Positions 33,671 to 46,376 of a DNA stretch of 64,000 nt are shown one piece after another (positions within the stretch are counted from its first letter, which is position 1; every line of letters begins with the position of its first letter). The notes under the pieces were generated by a model, which ran no database searches, had not been told where the DNA came from, and worked only from the letters and a program-made list of their open reading frames with translations. The DNA is taken from the NCBI RefSeq assembly GCF_008001035.1, contig NZ_CP042856.1, positions 1,364,001 to 1,428,000 on the forward strand, written 5' to 3'. Origin of the DNA: Salinibacterium sp. dk2585. GTDB lineage: Bacteria; Actinomycetota; Actinomycetes; Actinomycetales; Microbacteriaceae. The position numbers and the translations under genes were made by a program.

Positions 33671-34087
33671 TCAGGCCCCGTGCACGCTCGCGATGCGCCC
33701 CAGGAGGCCGTTCACGAAGCCGGCCGAGTCGTCGGTGCTGAGCTCGCCTGCCAGCTTGACTGCCTCGGAGATCGCGACAGCATCCGGAACCTCGTCGTTG
33801 AACATGATCTCCCAGATGCCGATGCGCACCAGTGCGCGGTCGAGCACGGGCATCCGGTCGATCGTCCACCCCTGCGCGTAAGTCTCGATCAGTTCGTCGA
33901 TCTCGTCGCCGTGCTCCGCGATGCCCGTCACGATCTGGAGGGCGTAGCGCCACGACTCCTGCCGAGCGGGTTCGGCCGCGGCACGTTCCGATTCGACGGC
34001 GATCGCGTTGTTGAGGGAAATCTCGCGCAGGTCAGCGCCGTACAGCAGGTCGAGGGCACGCTTGCGTGCCTTGGTGCGGGCGCTCAC
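33671..34087 (-). CDS. nusB: Transcription antitermination protein NusB
   Basis: RNA-binding protein that works with NusE/S10 in rRNA antitermination. The 138-residue all-helical product has TKARKRALDLLYGADLR at its N-terminus and the conserved late FVNGLLGRIA helix. The GTG start at 34085-34087 shares a base with the efp stop (TAGTG). About 100 bases without a gene separate it from ssuB; I see no strong terminator there. Confidence 0.96.
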   Translation of the reverse strand: MSARTKARKRALDLLYGADLREISLNNAIAVESERAAAEPARQESWRYALQIVTGIAEHGDEIDELIETYAQGWTIDRMPVLDRALVRIGIWEIMFNDEVPDAVAISEAVKLAGELSTDDSAGFVNGLLGRIASVHGA

Positions 34088-34650
34088 TAGTCGTTGACGC
34101 GGCCCAGGTAGTCACCCGTGCGAGTGTCGACCTTGACCTTCGTGCCCGCCTCGAGGAACAGGGGAACCTGGATCTCGTAGCCGGTCTCGACCGTCGCGGG
34201 CTTCGTGCCGCCGGTCGAGCGGTCACCCTGGAGGCCGGGCTCGGTGTAGGTGACCTCGAGCACGACGGATGCCGGCAGGTCGATGTAGAGCGGGTTGCCG
34301 TTGTTGAGGGCGATCGTGACCGGCTGGTTCTCCAGCATGAAGTTCTTCGCGTCACCGACGATCGCGTCGGAGATCGTGATCTGGTCGTAGTCCGTCGAGT
34401 CCATGAAGACGAAGGAGTCGCCATCCGCGTAGAGGTAGGTGAAGTCGCGGCGGTCGACGTTCTCGACCTCGATCTTCGTGCCCGCGTTGTAGGTCTTGTC
34501 GACGGTCTTGCCGGTCACGACGTTCTTCATCTTCGTGCGGACGAAGGCGCCACCCTTGCCGGGCTTGACGTGCTGGAAGTCGATGACCGTCCAGAGCTGG
34601 CCGTCAATCTTGATGACGACGCCGTTCTTGATGTCAGCGGTTGTGGCCAT
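34087..34650 (-). CDS. efp: Translation elongation factor P
   Basis: Relieves ribosome stalling at proline runs. The 187-residue length is standard. The three-domain form is clear, with the exposed loop KPGKGGAF near residues 28-36, whose lysine is the site that may be modified, and the C-terminal [22 protein letters not shown] block. It is followed by nusB in the usual actinobacterial order. Confidence 0.97.
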   Translation of the reverse strand: MATTADIKNGVVIKIDGQLWTVIDFQHVKPGKGGAFVRTKMKNVVTGKTVDKTYNAGTKIEVENVDRRDFTYLYADGDSFVFMDSTDYDQITISDAIVGDAKNFMLENQPVTIALNNGNPLYIDLPASVVLEVTYTEPGLQGDRSTGGTKPATVETGYEIQVPLFLEAGTKVKVDTRTGDYLGRVND

Positions 34651-34766
34651 GAGGAGAGAATCCGTTCGATCGGGACATGGACCGGCGCGCAGGGCCGGAA
34701 GAGACGTGGCAGTTGTGCCGGAGGGAGAGTTTAGCGGTTCCAGCTGGCCGACAACGAATGACGGGG

Positions 34767-35840
34767 CTAGACCCCGATCTCCTGGTACGCGGCGAAGAGC
34801 AGGCTCTGGTCGGGACCCGCGAGCACCGTTGGGCGCCCGACGTCGTCGAGGATGATGAACCGCAAGAGGTCGCCGCGGGCCTTCTTGTCGCGCTTCATGA
34901 CCGCGAAGAGGCTGTTCCAGCGACCCGCCGGGTAGGTGGTCGGCAGCTGGAGGGATTCGAGGATGCGACGGTGCCGGTCGACGACCTCGTCCGAGAGCCT
35001 GCCGCTCAGGCGAGCGAGCTCAGCAGCGAACATCATGCCGACGGCGACGGCGGCCCCGTGGCGCCACTGGAAGCGCTCGGCATACTCGACGGCGTGGCCG
35101 AGCGTGTGGCCGTAGTTGAGGATCTCGCGCTGGCCCTGTTCCGTGAAGTCGTCGCTCACGACCCGCGCCTTGATGCCGATCGACAACTCCACGAGGCGAC
35201 GGAACTCCTCCGTCGTCGGGTCAGTCGCGACATCCACGTCCCGCTCGATGATGTCGAGGATCTCGGGCTCGGCGATAAAGCCGTACTTCACGACCTCGCC
35301 GAAGCCCGCGAGGATCTCCATTCTGCTCAGCTTGTCGAGTACCTCGAGGTCGACGAGCACGCCAGCGGGCGCGTAGAAGGAGCCGACGAGGTTCTTGCCC
35401 TCGTTCGTGTTGATGCCGGTCTTTCCGCCGATCGCGGCGTCGACCATGCCGAGTAGCGTCGTCGGGACCTGCACGAGCCGCACACCGCGAAGCCAGGTTG
35501 CCGCGACGAAACCGGCGAGGTCTGTCACAGCACCGCCGCCGAAGCCGACGACCACGTCGGAGCGAGTGAAGTCGGACTGCCCCAAGACCTGCCAGCAGAA
35601 TGCCGCGACCTCGATGCGCTTGCCCGCCTCAGCATCCGGAATCTCGGCAAGGAGCACCTCATAGCGGTCGAGGAGCGACTCCCGGAGCGCGGCGGCGCGC
35701 GCGCCCAGCGTCGGCGGATGGACGATCAGCACCTTGCGGGCGTCAGCACCGATGAGCTCCGGCAGGGAGCCGAGGATGTCCCGGCCGACGAGCACGTCGT
35801 AGGGCGAGGTTCCCGTGACCGGGATCGTGGTGATGCTCAC
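34767..35840 (-). CDS. aroB: 3-dehydroquinate synthase
   Basis: Second shikimate step, converting DAHP to 3-dehydroquinate with bound NAD and a metal. Starting at GTG 35838-35840 gives 357 residues, the family length. [20 protein letters not shown] is the NAD-binding block, and the metal ligands lie in [12 protein letters not shown] and KYGFIAEPE regions. The start overlaps the aroK stop by four bases (GTGA). The open frame extends to 36008 inside aroK and that part is rejected. Confidence 0.96.
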   Translation of the reverse strand: MSITTIPVTGTSPYDVLVGRDILGSLPELIGADARKVLIVHPPTLGARAAALRESLLDRYEVLLAEIPDAEAGKRIEVAAFCWQVLGQSDFTRSDVVVGFGGGAVTDLAGFVAATWLRGVRLVQVPTTLLGMVDAAIGGKTGINTNEGKNLVGSFYAPAGVLVDLEVLDKLSRMEILAGFGEVVKYGFIAEPEILDIIERDVDVATDPTTEEFRRLVELSIGIKARVVSDDFTEQGQREILNYGHTLGHAVEYAERFQWRHGAAVAVGMMFAAELARLSGRLSDEVVDRHRRILESLQLPTTYPAGRWNSLFAVMKRDKKARGDLLRFIILDDVGRPTVLAGPDQSLLFAAYQEIGV

Positions 35841-36394
35841 AGGGAGCCTTTCTGCTCGGATGCGCGTGCGAGGGGAATACCGGACTCGTGCGAGACCCAC
35901 GAGGCGATCTCCTCGGCGATGAGGTCGATGGGACGCGCGGAGGTATCCCATGATCGGGTCGTGACGGCTTCGTAGAAGGGCTGGCGTGACTCCACGAGAG
36001 ACTTCCACGCTTCGACGCCTGCGCCGAGGAGCGGACGTTTGCCGCCCGTGATCCGAGTTGCGACGGCCTCCGCGCTCACGGTGAGCCTGACAACTCGGCG
36101 CTGCGCGAGGTCAGCCCTTGTGTCGGGGTCGATGACTGCGCCCCCGCCCAAGGAGAGCACGGCATGCTCCCCCAGCGCTGCCGCCACGGCAGCGCGCTCG
36201 AGCCGACGGAAGTACGGCTCGCCGTGCTGTTCGAAGATGTCGGCGATGGGGCCGTGCTCCGCGACGATCCTCTTGTCGGTATCGATGAAGGGGACGCCGA
36301 GTAAGCGGGCCACGCGTTTGCCCACCTTCGTCTTGCCCGAGCCGGGGGCGCCGACGAAGGTGACGATCGGTTCTGGCAGGAGTGCCTCGGTCAC
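35837..36394 (-). CDS. aroK: Shikimate kinase
   Basis: Phosphorylates shikimate at the 3-hydroxyl. Starting at GTG 36392-36394 gives 185 residues. P-loop [11 protein letters not shown] is near residue 15, the shikimate site aspartate is in [13 protein letters not shown], and [11 protein letters not shown] follows. Its start overlaps the aroC stop and its end overlaps the aroB start, four bases each, so the three are translationally coupled. Confidence 0.96.
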   Translation of the reverse strand: MTEALLPEPIVTFVGAPGSGKTKVGKRVARLLGVPFIDTDKRIVAEHGPIADIFEQHGEPYFRRLERAAVAAALGEHAVLSLGGGAVIDPDTRADLAQRRVVRLTVSAEAVATRITGGKRPLLGAGVEAWKSLVESRQPFYEAVTTRSWDTSARPIDLIAEEIASWVSHESGIPLARASEQKGSL

Positions 36395-37608
36395 GACAGG
36401 GTCGGGTCCGATTCGTGTGCGGTGAGCAGGCTCTGCGGGATTGCGGCGAGGTACGCGTCGCGATTGCGTCGCGTCTCGGCGACCGAATCCCCACCGAACT
36501 TCTCGAGCATGGCATTGGCCAGCACGAGGGCGACCATGGCCTCCGCAACGACACCGGATGCGGGAACAGCGCACACGTCGGAACGCTGGTGGTGAGCCCC
36601 GGCGGCATCCCCCGTCTCGACGTCCACCGTGCGCAGGGCGTGCGGCACGGTTGCGATCGGCTTCATTCCCGCGCGCACGCGCAGGACAGTGCCGGTCGAC
36701 ATGCCGCCCTCCGTGCCGCCCGCGCGGTCGCTTGCCCGCGTGATGCCGGCGGCTGCCTGGAAGAGCTCGTCGTGGGCCTCGGAGCCGCGCCGTGTGCTCG
36801 TGGTGAAGCCGTCGCCGATCTCAACACCCTTGATGGCCTGGATGCCCATGATGGCGCCGGCGAGCTGGGCGTCGAGGCGACGGTCCCAGTGCACATACGA
36901 TCCGAGTCCCGGGGGCAGGCCGTAGGCGAGCACCTCGACGACGCCGCCAAGCGTGTCGCCATCGTCATGCGCCCTGTCAACCTCCTCGACCATGCGAGCC
37001 GAGGTCGCCGGGTCGAAACAGCGCAGGGGGTCTGCATCGAGAACGTTGACGTCCGCCGCCGCGGGAAGTGGCGATCCCTCGGGAACGCGCACCGTACCGA
37101 TCGCGAGCGTGTGGGCGACGAGCTCGACGCCAAGCTCGGCAAGGAACTTGCGAGCGACCGCTCCGAGCGCGACACGCGCGGCGGTCTCCCGCGCGCTCGC
37201 GCGCTCGAGCACGTTGCGAGCCTCGGGAAAGTGGTACTTCTGCATGCCGACGAGGTCGGCGTGTCCGGGGCGGGGCCGTGTGAGGGGTGCGCCGCGTCCC
37301 TTCGGCAGGGTTGCCGGGTCCACGGGCGAAGCGCTCATCACGTCGACCCAGCGCGGCCACTCCGTATTGCCGATCCGGAGCGCGACAGGGCTCCCCATGG
37401 TGGCGCCGAAGCGAACGCCGCCGGAGATCGTCAACTCGTCTTCCTCGAACTTCATGCGCGCGCCGCGGCCGTAGCCCAGCTTGCGACGGGCGAGATCGGC
37501 CCGGATGTCATCGAGCGAGACGGGCACCCCCGCCGGCATCCCTTCAAGGATTGCGAGCAGTTCGGGCCCATGGGATTCCCCAGCGGTCAACCAACGAAGC
37601 ATGTACAC
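36391..37608 (-). CDS. aroC: Chorismate synthase
   Basis: Makes chorismate from EPSP using reduced FMN. The 405-residue product opens [21 protein letters not shown] (second Met at 37602 may be the true start), and has [12 protein letters not shown] and [17 protein letters not shown] and the late [18 protein letters not shown], all conserved. Chorismate feeds TrpE, whose gene is in this window. It lies 44 bases after aroE. Confidence 0.96.
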   Translation of the reverse strand: MYMLRWLTAGESHGPELLAILEGMPAGVPVSLDDIRADLARRKLGYGRGARMKFEEDELTISGGVRFGATMGSPVALRIGNTEWPRWVDVMSASPVDPATLPKGRGAPLTRPRPGHADLVGMQKYHFPEARNVLERASARETAARVALGAVARKFLAELGVELVAHTLAIGTVRVPEGSPLPAAADVNVLDADPLRCFDPATSARMVEEVDRAHDDGDTLGGVVEVLAYGLPPGLGSYVHWDRRLDAQLAGAIMGIQAIKGVEIGDGFTTSTRRGSEAHDELFQAAAGITRASDRAGGTEGGMSTGTVLRVRAGMKPIATVPHALRTVDVETGDAAGAHHQRSDVCAVPASGVVAEAMVALVLANAMLEKFGGDSVAETRRNRDAYLAAIPQSLLTAHESDPTLS

Positions 37609-37652
37609 GATCTTCCCACAGTGGCGGGGCCCCCCTCGCCGTTCGGCTGGGC

Positions 37653-38498
37653 TCAGACGGCGCGCGCGACAGAAGCGCGCATGATCTCGACGATCGTGTC
37701 CTCATCGGGGAGCGGCACCTCAGCGCCCGTGCCGGCGAAGATGCGCACCTGCATCACGGCCTGGTGGAGCAACATCTCGAAACCGGAGATCACACGGCCG
37801 CCAGCGGCACTCCATGACGCCGCAAGCGCGCTCGGCCAAGGGTCGTAGGCGACGTCGAACAAGACGGCAGAGCGCCTGAGCTGTTCACTGAAGCCGTTGC
37901 TGTCGTTGTCGAAGACCGTGCCATTCGGGAGCGTGCTGATGACGGCATCCGGGGAGCCGGGCGCTCCATCCGCCAGCGCATGGACATCGAGTTGCAGGTG
38001 GAGCGAAGCAGCGAGCTCGGCGAGGTGCAGCGCCCGACTCGGCGTGCGCACCGCGACAGTGACGCGCGTGGCGCCGAGCATTGACGCTGCCGCGATCGCG
38101 GAGGCGGCCGTGGCGCCACCACCGAGCACGTGCACGTGCTCAAGGCCCTGCACGCCGGCTTCGCGAAACGCCATCACGACGCCGTGGACATCCGTATTGA
38201 ACCCCGTCAGCCTTCCCTCCTCGAGCAGCGCTGTGTTGCAGGCGCCCGTGAGTTCGACGAGCGGATGCCGCTCATCCAGGAGAGGGATCACGTCGTGCTT
38301 GACCGGCATCGTCAACGACAGGCCACGCCATTCGGGGCCGAGCCCCGAGAGGAAGTCCTGCAGTCCCGCACCGGTCATCTCAATGCGGTCGTAGCGCCAA
38401 CTCAGCCCGAGGTGCTCGTAGGCGGCCGTGTGGAGCAGGGGCGACAGGGAGTGAGCGATGGGACTCCCGAGTACCGCCAGTCGGCGGTCATCAGTCAC
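37653..38498 (-). CDS. aroE: Shikimate dehydrogenase
   Basis: NADPH-dependent reduction of 3-dehydroshikimate. The 281-residue product has the substrate-binding [19 protein letters not shown], the catalytic lysine in [19 protein letters not shown], and a Rossmann dinucleotide loop [14 protein letters not shown]. The GTG start at 38496-38498 overlaps the mltG stop by eight bases. Together with aroC, aroK and aroB it forms a shikimate cluster. Confidence 0.95.
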   Translation of the reverse strand: MTDDRRLAVLGSPIAHSLSPLLHTAAYEHLGLSWRYDRIEMTGAGLQDFLSGLGPEWRGLSLTMPVKHDVIPLLDERHPLVELTGACNTALLEEGRLTGFNTDVHGVVMAFREAGVQGLEHVHVLGGGATAASAIAAASMLGATRVTVAVRTPSRALHLAELAASLHLQLDVHALADGAPGSPDAVISTLPNGTVFDNDSNGFSEQLRRSAVLFDVAYDPWPSALAASWSAAGGRVISGFEMLLHQAVMQVRIFAGTGAEVPLPDEDTIVEIMRASVARAV

Positions 38499-39762
38499 AG
38501 TTCGGGCTTCCCGTCGACCTGCACCAATCCTGCATCTTCTTCACGGAGGCCGAGTGCCCAGCGGATGTCTCGTTGAACTCGGTCTCGCCCGTGTCGAGGT
38601 TCACCGCCACGAAGTAGAGCCACGGCCCATCGACGGGGTGCATCGCCGCATCGATCGCGAGGTCTCCCGCTGCCGAGATCGGACCGGGCGGCAGACCCGT
38701 GTGGTAGTAGGTGTTGTAGGGGTTGTCGTCGTCGAGCTCTTCGCGGGTGCTGAACACACCGCCCTCCTGCCGCTCGCCGTGCGCCCAGGCGTAGCCGTAG
38801 TGCGAGGTCGAATCGAACTGGAGCTTCATCCCCTGCTCGATGCGGTTCTGGATGACGCGAGAGACCTTGTAGAAGTCATCCTGGTTACTCCCTGCCTCAC
38901 GCTGGATGAGCGAGGCGATCGTGAGCACCCTGTGCCTGTCTTCGGCTGGCACTCCAGCCTGATCGAGCGACTGGAAGGTGCGGTTCACAAGGGTCGAGAT
39001 GACGGTCGTGGCGTCCACCCCTGGGTCGAACGTGTAGCGAGCCGGGAAGAGATATCCCTCGATGTTGATTGCCTCGGCCGGGACCCCGAACGCCGTCGGA
39101 TCAGCAGTCACTGCCTCGAACTCTTCGACCGGGATGCCCGTCGCGGCCGCCAAGAGGTCGAAGGCCTGATCGGCGCTGAGGCCCTCCCGGATGAGGGCGG
39201 TGTTCTCGACACGGTTCGCGGGATCGAGCAGGGCGTCGAGCGCCGCGCGGGAGCTCATCTTCTCCGCGAGCATGTAGTTGCCTGGGTGGAACTGGGGTTC
39301 CTCCTTGAGGAGAAGCGCCCAGAAGGCCTCATAGCTCGCGATCACGTCGGCCTCGAGCAGGGCGTTGGCGACATCGCCCCCGGTGTCGCCGGGCTTGATC
39401 ACGATTGTTGTCTCGCCCGTGCCTGCACCCTCGTAGTCCGCCGGAGGGATCTCCCATCCCATGACCTTGCGAACCTGGTCCTCGAAGTTGAGCCACACGA
39501 ATGCGACGGCGCCGCCGCCGATGCCCAGGACAACAAGAAGTGCAACCAGCCAGGCGATCCAGCGCTTGCCGCCACCGGATGATGAACCGCCCGATGCGCG
39601 GCGTGCCCTGCGACGCGGCGGAGGCGTGTCGCGAGCCGGACTCATCCGATGCTCGGTCGCTGCGCCAGGCGATGGCTCGGGCTGCGAAGCGAAGATCGAA
39701 TCCCAATCCGGCTCGTCGGTGCGGGTACGACCGGATTCGCGGGCGTCATCGTCCAATGGCAT
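38491..39762 (-). CDS. mltG: Endolytic murein transglycosylase, MltG/YceG-like
   Basis: Cleaves nascent peptidoglycan strands and is thought to end their elongation. Starting at ATG 39760-39762 gives 423 residues: an acidic N-terminal cytoplasmic part, a basic RRRARRASGG stretch, one transmembrane helix (WIAWLVALLVVLGIGGGAV) and an extracellular YceG domain with ASLIQREAG, whose Glu is the expected catalytic residue, and VIQNRIEQGMKLQFDST. This start has GAAGGA upstream and overlaps ruvX by 17 bases. The ATG at 39834 would overlap by 89 bases and lacks such a site. Confidence 0.92.
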   Translation of the reverse strand: MPLDDDARESGRTRTDEPDWDSIFASQPEPSPGAATEHRMSPARDTPPPRRRARRASGGSSSGGGKRWIAWLVALLVVLGIGGGAVAFVWLNFEDQVRKVMGWEIPPADYEGAGTGETTIVIKPGDTGGDVANALLEADVIASYEAFWALLLKEEPQFHPGNYMLAEKMSSRAALDALLDPANRVENTALIREGLSADQAFDLLAAATGIPVEEFEAVTADPTAFGVPAEAINIEGYLFPARYTFDPGVDATTVISTLVNRTFQSLDQAGVPAEDRHRVLTIASLIQREAGSNQDDFYKVSRVIQNRIEQGMKLQFDSTSHYGYAWAHGERQEGGVFSTREELDDDNPYNTYYHTGLPPGPISAAGDLAIDAAMHPVDGPWLYFVAVNLDTGETEFNETSAGHSASVKKMQDWCRSTGSPNCD

Positions 39763-40222
39763 CGTCGGGTCCTTCGTGGGGGTCGACCGCGGTTCCCGGG
39801 GCGTCTCCCCTGGATCGTTCGGCGTCGAGGGCATGCTGCAGGATTATAACGGCCGCTACCTGATCCACGACCTTGCGCGAGTTCTTCGTCGTGCGACCAT
39901 TCGCGCGTAGCGCGTGCTGCGCAGACACAGTGGACAGGCGCTCGTCGACGAGTCGTACGCTGAGGCCCGCAGTAGCGAGTTGTCCCGCGAACGCGCGCGC
40001 GTCATCGGTGGATGCCGTGCTCGCTCCCGAAAGCGACAGGGGCAGTCCGACGACCACCTCGACTGCCTCGAGTTCCTTCGCCAGCGCGACGATCGCGGCG
40101 ACGTCACCGGCACCGCGAGGGAGGGTCTCGACGGGGGTTGCCAGCACGCCGTGGAGGTCACTCCGGGCGACGCCGATGCGCACCCGACCCACGTCGACCC
40201 CGATGCGAACGCCCGAACGCAT
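39746..40222 (-). CDS. ruvX: Putative pre-16S rRNA nuclease / Holliday junction resolvase-like, YqgF family
   Basis: A 158-residue RNase H-fold protein. The first strand MRSGVRIGVDVGRVRIGVA contains the expected catalytic aspartate, VVGLPLSLSG carries the family GLP block, and RLVDERLSTVSA the later acidic residue. It lies two bases after alaS and before mltG, the standard order. Whether it acts on rRNA, on DNA junctions or both is not shown by sequence. Confidence 0.93.
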   Translation of the reverse strand: MRSGVRIGVDVGRVRIGVARSDLHGVLATPVETLPRGAGDVAAIVALAKELEAVEVVVGLPLSLSGASTASTDDARAFAGQLATAGLSVRLVDERLSTVSAQHALRANGRTTKNSRKVVDQVAAVIILQHALDAERSRGDAPGTAVDPHEGPDDAIGR

Positions 40223-40224
40223 GC

Positions 40225-42882
<2,658 letters not shown>

Positions 42883-42920
42883 TGGGTCCTGTTGCTTGAG
42901 AGTGGGTCAGATGGATGGCG

Positions 42921-43148
42921 TCAGGCCTGAGCGCGCTTCAGGTCGGCGATGGTTTCTTCCGCCTCAGCGACGGCAGCCCGAAGCTCGGCCTCGCGGGAAC
43001 GGTAGCCGTCGACGACAGCGCCGGTGAACTCCCCCACCCTGCTGTCGACCTCTTCGAAGAAGCGACGGCCCTCAGGCGTCTTGTTGATCTGGTGGGCGGC
43101 GACAAAACCAATGCCGACGCCGATGATGAGCATCGCGAGATTCTTCAT
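42921..43148 (-). CDS. Small membrane-anchored protein with coiled-coil tail, function unknown
   Basis: A 75-residue protein with an N-terminal hydrophobic helix (residues 3-20, ending VAAHQINKTPEG) and a charged, Ala/Glu-rich C-terminal half that should form a helix or coiled coil. The ATG at 43146-43148 is preceded by AGGAGACAGG; the upstream in-frame ATG at 43208 would place charged residues before the helix. Other actinobacteria have DUF948 or DUF6167 proteins in this slot between rpsD and alaS, so it may be a relative. No function is claimed. Confidence 0.78.
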   Translation of the reverse strand: MKNLAMLIIGVGIGFVAAHQINKTPEGRRFFEEVDSRVGEFTGAVVDGYRSREAELRAAVAEAEETIADLKRAQA

Positions 43149-43235
43149 GCCTGTCTCCTGGCTACGTTTCGTGGAGGATGGCGCCGAACGGGTGTACGCG
43201 CCGGTCACATCCCCGCAAGCTTACCGGGACGACGA

Positions 43236-43262
43236 AAGCGGGCCGCCACAGGCGACCCGCTT
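43236..43262 (-). terminator. Probable rpsD terminator hairpin
   Basis: Sixteen bases downstream of the rpsD stop, arms AAGCGGG (43236-43242) and CCCGCTT (43256-43262) pair, with an inner GCC/GGC stem. On the minus strand the stem is followed by TCGTCG, not a clean T run, so it is a fair but not certain intrinsic terminator. Confidence 0.6.
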
Positions 43263-43278
43263 CCGACAGATTCGAGGA

Positions 43279-43908
43279 CTAGCGCGCTGCGTAGTACTCG
43301 ACGACGAGCTGGACCTCACAGGTCACGGGAACCTCGGCCCGCTTGGGGCGACGCACGAGACGAACCTGGAGCTTGTCGAGCTCGACCTCGAGGTACGGCG
43401 GGGTCTTCGGCAGGAGGTCGACGTGACCGCCGGCGGCTGCGACCTGGAAGGGCTCCATGCCCTCGCTGCGCTGGTGAACGCCGACGAGCTGGCCGGGCTT
43501 CACGCGGAAGGAGGGACGGTCGACGCGCTGGCCGTCAACAATGATGTGGCGGTGCACGATCATCTGACGGGCCTGCGCGGTCGTACGCGCGATCGCCGCA
43601 CGAACGAGAATCGCGTCGAGGCGCATCTCGAGCAGCTCGACGAGGTTCTCACCCGTCAGGCCCTCCGTGCGGCGTGCCTCGTTGAAGGCGATGCGAAGCT
43701 GGGCCTCACGGATGCCGTACTGCGCGCGCAGGCGCTGCTTCTCGCGAAGGCGAACGGCGTAGTCGCTGTCGGTCTTGCGCTTGGTGCGGCCGTGCTCCCC
43801 GGGCGGGTACGGGCGCTTCTCGAAACCCTTGGCGGCCTTCGGGGTCAGCGGGATGCCGAGCGCACGAGACAGCTTGGTCTTGCTACGAGTACGTGACTTG
43901 GTAGACAC
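43279..43908 (-). CDS. rpsD: 30S ribosomal protein S4
   Basis: Primary 16S rRNA-binding protein and part of the mRNA entry path. The 209-residue product has SRALGIPLTPKAAKGFEKRP near its N-terminus without the zinc-binding cysteines of some S4 forms, and the S4 RNA-binding domain RLDAILVRAAIARTTAQARQ followed by the HIIVDGQRVDRPSF block. The GTG start at 43906-43908 has AAAGGA five bases upstream. It is monocistronic or nearly so, standing outside any ribosomal operon. Confidence 0.98.
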   Translation of the reverse strand: MSTKSRTRSKTKLSRALGIPLTPKAAKGFEKRPYPPGEHGRTKRKTDSDYAVRLREKQRLRAQYGIREAQLRIAFNEARRTEGLTGENLVELLEMRLDAILVRAAIARTTAQARQMIVHRHIIVDGQRVDRPSFRVKPGQLVGVHQRSEGMEPFQVAAAGGHVDLLPKTPPYLEVELDKLQVRLVRRPKRAEVPVTCEVQLVVEYYAAR

Positions 43909-43952
43909 GATTTCCTTTCGATACAGAAGTCATCAGTCTTCAACAGTGGATC

Positions 43953-43970
43953 CGCAGGCATGCGCCTGCG
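43953..43970 (-). promoter_or_regulatory. Hairpin in the rpsD upstream region
   Basis: A perfect inverted repeat with seven-base arms CGCAGGC and GCCTGCG and a four-base ATGC loop lies 44 to 62 bases before the rpsD GTG. If the transcript starts upstream of it, it is a leader stem. S4 is known to repress its own mRNA in other bacteria, so a control element is possible, but I see no further match to a known S4 leader. Confidence 0.45.
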
Positions 43971-44081
43971 AACGGTTCAGAAGAGGGATGTGTGCCGCGG
44001 GGCGTCCGGCTAAAGGACCAGCCCCTTCAGCGTTGGTATCGAGGCAGCCGTGCACGAATACCCACTGTAGGCACCAGACAT

Positions 44082-44106
44082 CGTATCACCCGCCGCGGAT
44101 GATACG
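44082..44106 (-). terminator. Inverted repeat over the rarA stop codon, possible terminator
   Basis: Arms CGTATCA (44082-44088) and TGATACG (44100-44106) are perfectly complementary with an 11-base GC-rich middle. The repeat covers the rarA stop codon. It is not followed by a T run on the minus strand, so its role as a terminator is tentative. Confidence 0.4.
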
Positions 44107-45426
44107 CAGCAGCCTCTGCAGCCGTGCACCCACGTCACGCTCGTTGCCGTGCTCCGTGGGTTCGTAGTAGCGCCGCTTGCGGAGGGTCGTGGGAAGGTAC
44201 TGCTGTTCGACGACTCCCAAGGAGGAGTCGTGGGGGTAGACGTAGCCCTTACCGTGGCCCAGCTTCTTCGCTCCCGCATAGTGGGCATCGCGCAGGTGCT
44301 TCGGCACCGGACCCATCTTGCCGGCGCGCACATCCGAGATGGCCGCGTCGATGCCGCGAATAACACTGGGAGACTTCGGTGCCGTGGCCAGGTAGATGAC
44401 GGCCTCGGCGAGAGGGATGCGACCCTCCGGCATGCCGATCAACTGGACGGCTGTCGCGGCCGAGGTGGCGACGACGAGGGCCTGCGGGTCCGCCATCCCG
44501 ATGTCCTCCGCCGCGTGCACGATGATGCGGCGCGCGATGAAGCGCGGGTCCTCCCCCGCCTCGATCATGCGCGCGAGGTAATGCAACGCGGCATCCGGAT
44601 CGGAACCCCGGATGGATTTGATGAATGCGCTGATGACGTCGTAATGCTCGTCGCCCTTGCGGTCATAACGGAGCAGCGCACGGTCCACCGCGAGTGACAC
44701 AGCCTCCGCCGTGATGATCGGGGGCTCATCGTTCTCCTCCCCTGGGGCCAACGACGCCGCCACGGACATGGCCGCCGCTTCGAGGGCAGTCAGTGCGCGG
44801 CGGGCATCGCCCGAGGCGAGCCGCACGATGTCGTCACGAGCGTCATCCGCGAGGGCGAAGCGGCCCCCGAGACCGCGTTCGTCGGAGATGGCGCGGTCTA
44901 TCAGCAGGCGCAGGTCGTCATCGCCGAGCGGTTGAAGCGTGAGGAGGAGCGAACGTGAGAGCAGCGGTGCGACGACGGAGAAGGAGGGGTTCTCGGTCGT
45001 CGCTGCGATCAGGATGACCCAACCATTCTCGACTCCGGGAAGAAGAGCGTCCTGTTGGGACTTGGTGAAACGGTGGATCTCGTCGAGGAAGAGGACCGTC
45101 GACTGTCCGTAGAGATCGCGCTGGGTGAGCGAGGACTCCATGACCTCCCGAACGTCTTTGACGCCGGCTGTGACCGCTGAGAGCTCGACGAAGCGGCGCC
45201 CGGAGCTGTGCGCAATCGCCTGCGCCAGCGTTGTTTTGCCTGTACCGGGCGGCCCCCAGAGGATGAGGGACACGGCGCCCTGTTCGGCCGACGACGAAGC
45301 GAGCGAGACCAAGGGTGAGCCAGGCGTCAGGAGGTGGGACTGGCCAGCGACCTCATCGAGGCTTCGAGGGCGCATCCGCACAGCCAGGGGGGTCGACCCC
45401 GAGAACAGGCCCTGCGCGCCACTCAT
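44086..45426 (-). CDS. rarA: Replication-associated recombination protein A (MgsA/RarA AAA+ ATPase)
   Basis: Clamp-loader-like AAA+ ATPase that acts at stalled forks. Starting at ATG 45424-45426 gives 446 residues ([20 protein letters not shown]). Walker [18 protein letters not shown], Walker [20 protein letters not shown] and the sensor [12 protein letters not shown] are all present, as are the C-terminal tetramerisation helices. The frame is open far upstream to 45888, opposite the cyclophilin gene, and that part is rejected. Confidence 0.95.
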   Translation of the reverse strand: MSGAQGLFSGSTPLAVRMRPRSLDEVAGQSHLLTPGSPLVSLASSSAEQGAVSLILWGPPGTGKTTLAQAIAHSSGRRFVELSAVTAGVKDVREVMESSLTQRDLYGQSTVLFLDEIHRFTKSQQDALLPGVENGWVILIAATTENPSFSVVAPLLSRSLLLTLQPLGDDDLRLLIDRAISDERGLGGRFALADDARDDIVRLASGDARRALTALEAAAMSVAASLAPGEENDEPPIITAEAVSLAVDRALLRYDRKGDEHYDVISAFIKSIRGSDPDAALHYLARMIEAGEDPRFIARRIIVHAAEDIGMADPQALVVATSAATAVQLIGMPEGRIPLAEAVIYLATAPKSPSVIRGIDAAISDVRAGKMGPVPKHLRDAHYAGAKKLGHGKGYVYPHDSSLGVVEQQYLPTTLRKRRYYEPTEHGNERDVGARLQRLLRIIRGG

Positions 45427-45520
45427 GCCTGCAATGCTATGCGGCGCGGCCGACACGAGATCCCAGGGCTGACGTCGTCGGCTAGTGTTCTCGTGGCAAT
45501 CTCGGCGAGTCGGAGGACCA

Positions 45521-46300
45521 TTGGCAGGCAATAGGAGCAACCCGAAGCAGGACCGCGTCGAGCGTGAGCGCCTGCGCTTGTATCGGGCTCGGCAGGGCGT
45601 ACACGAACACCGCGTCGCACGGCGACGCCGCGACAACATCATCGCGATGAGTGTCGCGTTCGCGGTCGTGATCGTCGCTGTCGCGGCCCAGGTCGCGTTC
45701 TTCACTGCGGGTCCCGGTGCTTCCGAAGCAGAGCCGCCCGCCTCGCCCTCCGCAAGCCCCGATTCCGCTGTGCCCTCTCCCGATCTGGCGGAGGATCGAC
45801 TGTGGACGGGCACGCTCACGCTCAACGACGTCGAACTCGGTATCGAACTCGACGGCCGTGCAGCACCGCAGGCGGTGGCCGCAGTCATACAGGGCGCGCG
45901 CGACGGCTATTACGAGGGCAAGTCCTGCCACCGGCTCACGAACGACGGCTTCTTCGTGCTCCAGTGTGGCTCGGTCGACGGCACGGGCGCCGGCGACCCG
46001 AGCTTCCGCTTCGGACCGATCGAGAATGCTCCCTCCGATGATTCCTATCCCGAGGGAACGATTGCGATGGCGCGTGCCTCCGGCGACGCCGAGAGCAACG
46101 GTCGCCAGTTCTTCATCGTCTATGAGGACACGACGATCCCGTCGGATGCTGCGGGCGGCTACACAGTGCTCGGTCGGGTCACCGGCGGCCTCGAGGCGCT
46201 TGCCTCCGAGATCACGGATGCGGGTGTCGTCCCCGGGAGCGCCGAGAACGACGGCACGCCGGTCGTTCCCACGACGATTACCTCCCTCGACATCAACTGA
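45521..46300 (+). CDS. Membrane-anchored cyclophilin-type peptidyl-prolyl isomerase
   Basis: Extracytoplasmic proline isomerase. Starting at TTG 45521-45523, which has GGAGG four bases before it, gives 259 residues: a basic N-terminal cytoplasmic part, one transmembrane helix (about residues 43-63), a Pro/Ser-rich linker (to about 90) and a cyclophilin domain. Active-site features are [17 protein letters not shown], with the catalytic Arg, and [10 protein letters not shown]. The ATG at 45485 lacks a ribosome site. It is divergent from rarA, with a 94-base shared upstream region. Confidence 0.9.
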   Translation: MAGNRSNPKQDRVERERLRLYRARQGVHEHRVARRRRDNIIAMSVAFAVVIVAVAAQVAFFTAGPGASEAEPPASPSASPDSAVPSPDLAEDRLWTGTLTLNDVELGIELDGRAAPQAVAAVIQGARDGYYEGKSCHRLTNDGFFVLQCGSVDGTGAGDPSFRFGPIENAPSDDSYPEGTIAMARASGDAESNGRQFFIVYEDTTIPSDAAGGYTVLGRVTGGLEALASEITDAGVVPGSAENDGTPVVPTTITSLDIN

Positions 46301-46376
46301 TCCCCCGGGGGCAGTCGTGCAATAGGCTTGTTGCCGGTTGGCCACAGGTGGCCGACCCCGGCGACAAGGTGAGGCT

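Noticed and set aside
36382-37848. A 488-codon open frame on plus opposite aroC and the end of aroE
   Set aside because: Shadow frame; aroC and aroE motifs are intact on minus.
46303-46313. CCCCCGGGGG palindrome after the cyclophilin gene, as a terminator
   Set aside because: No loop and no T run; a ten-base palindrome is common at this GC content.
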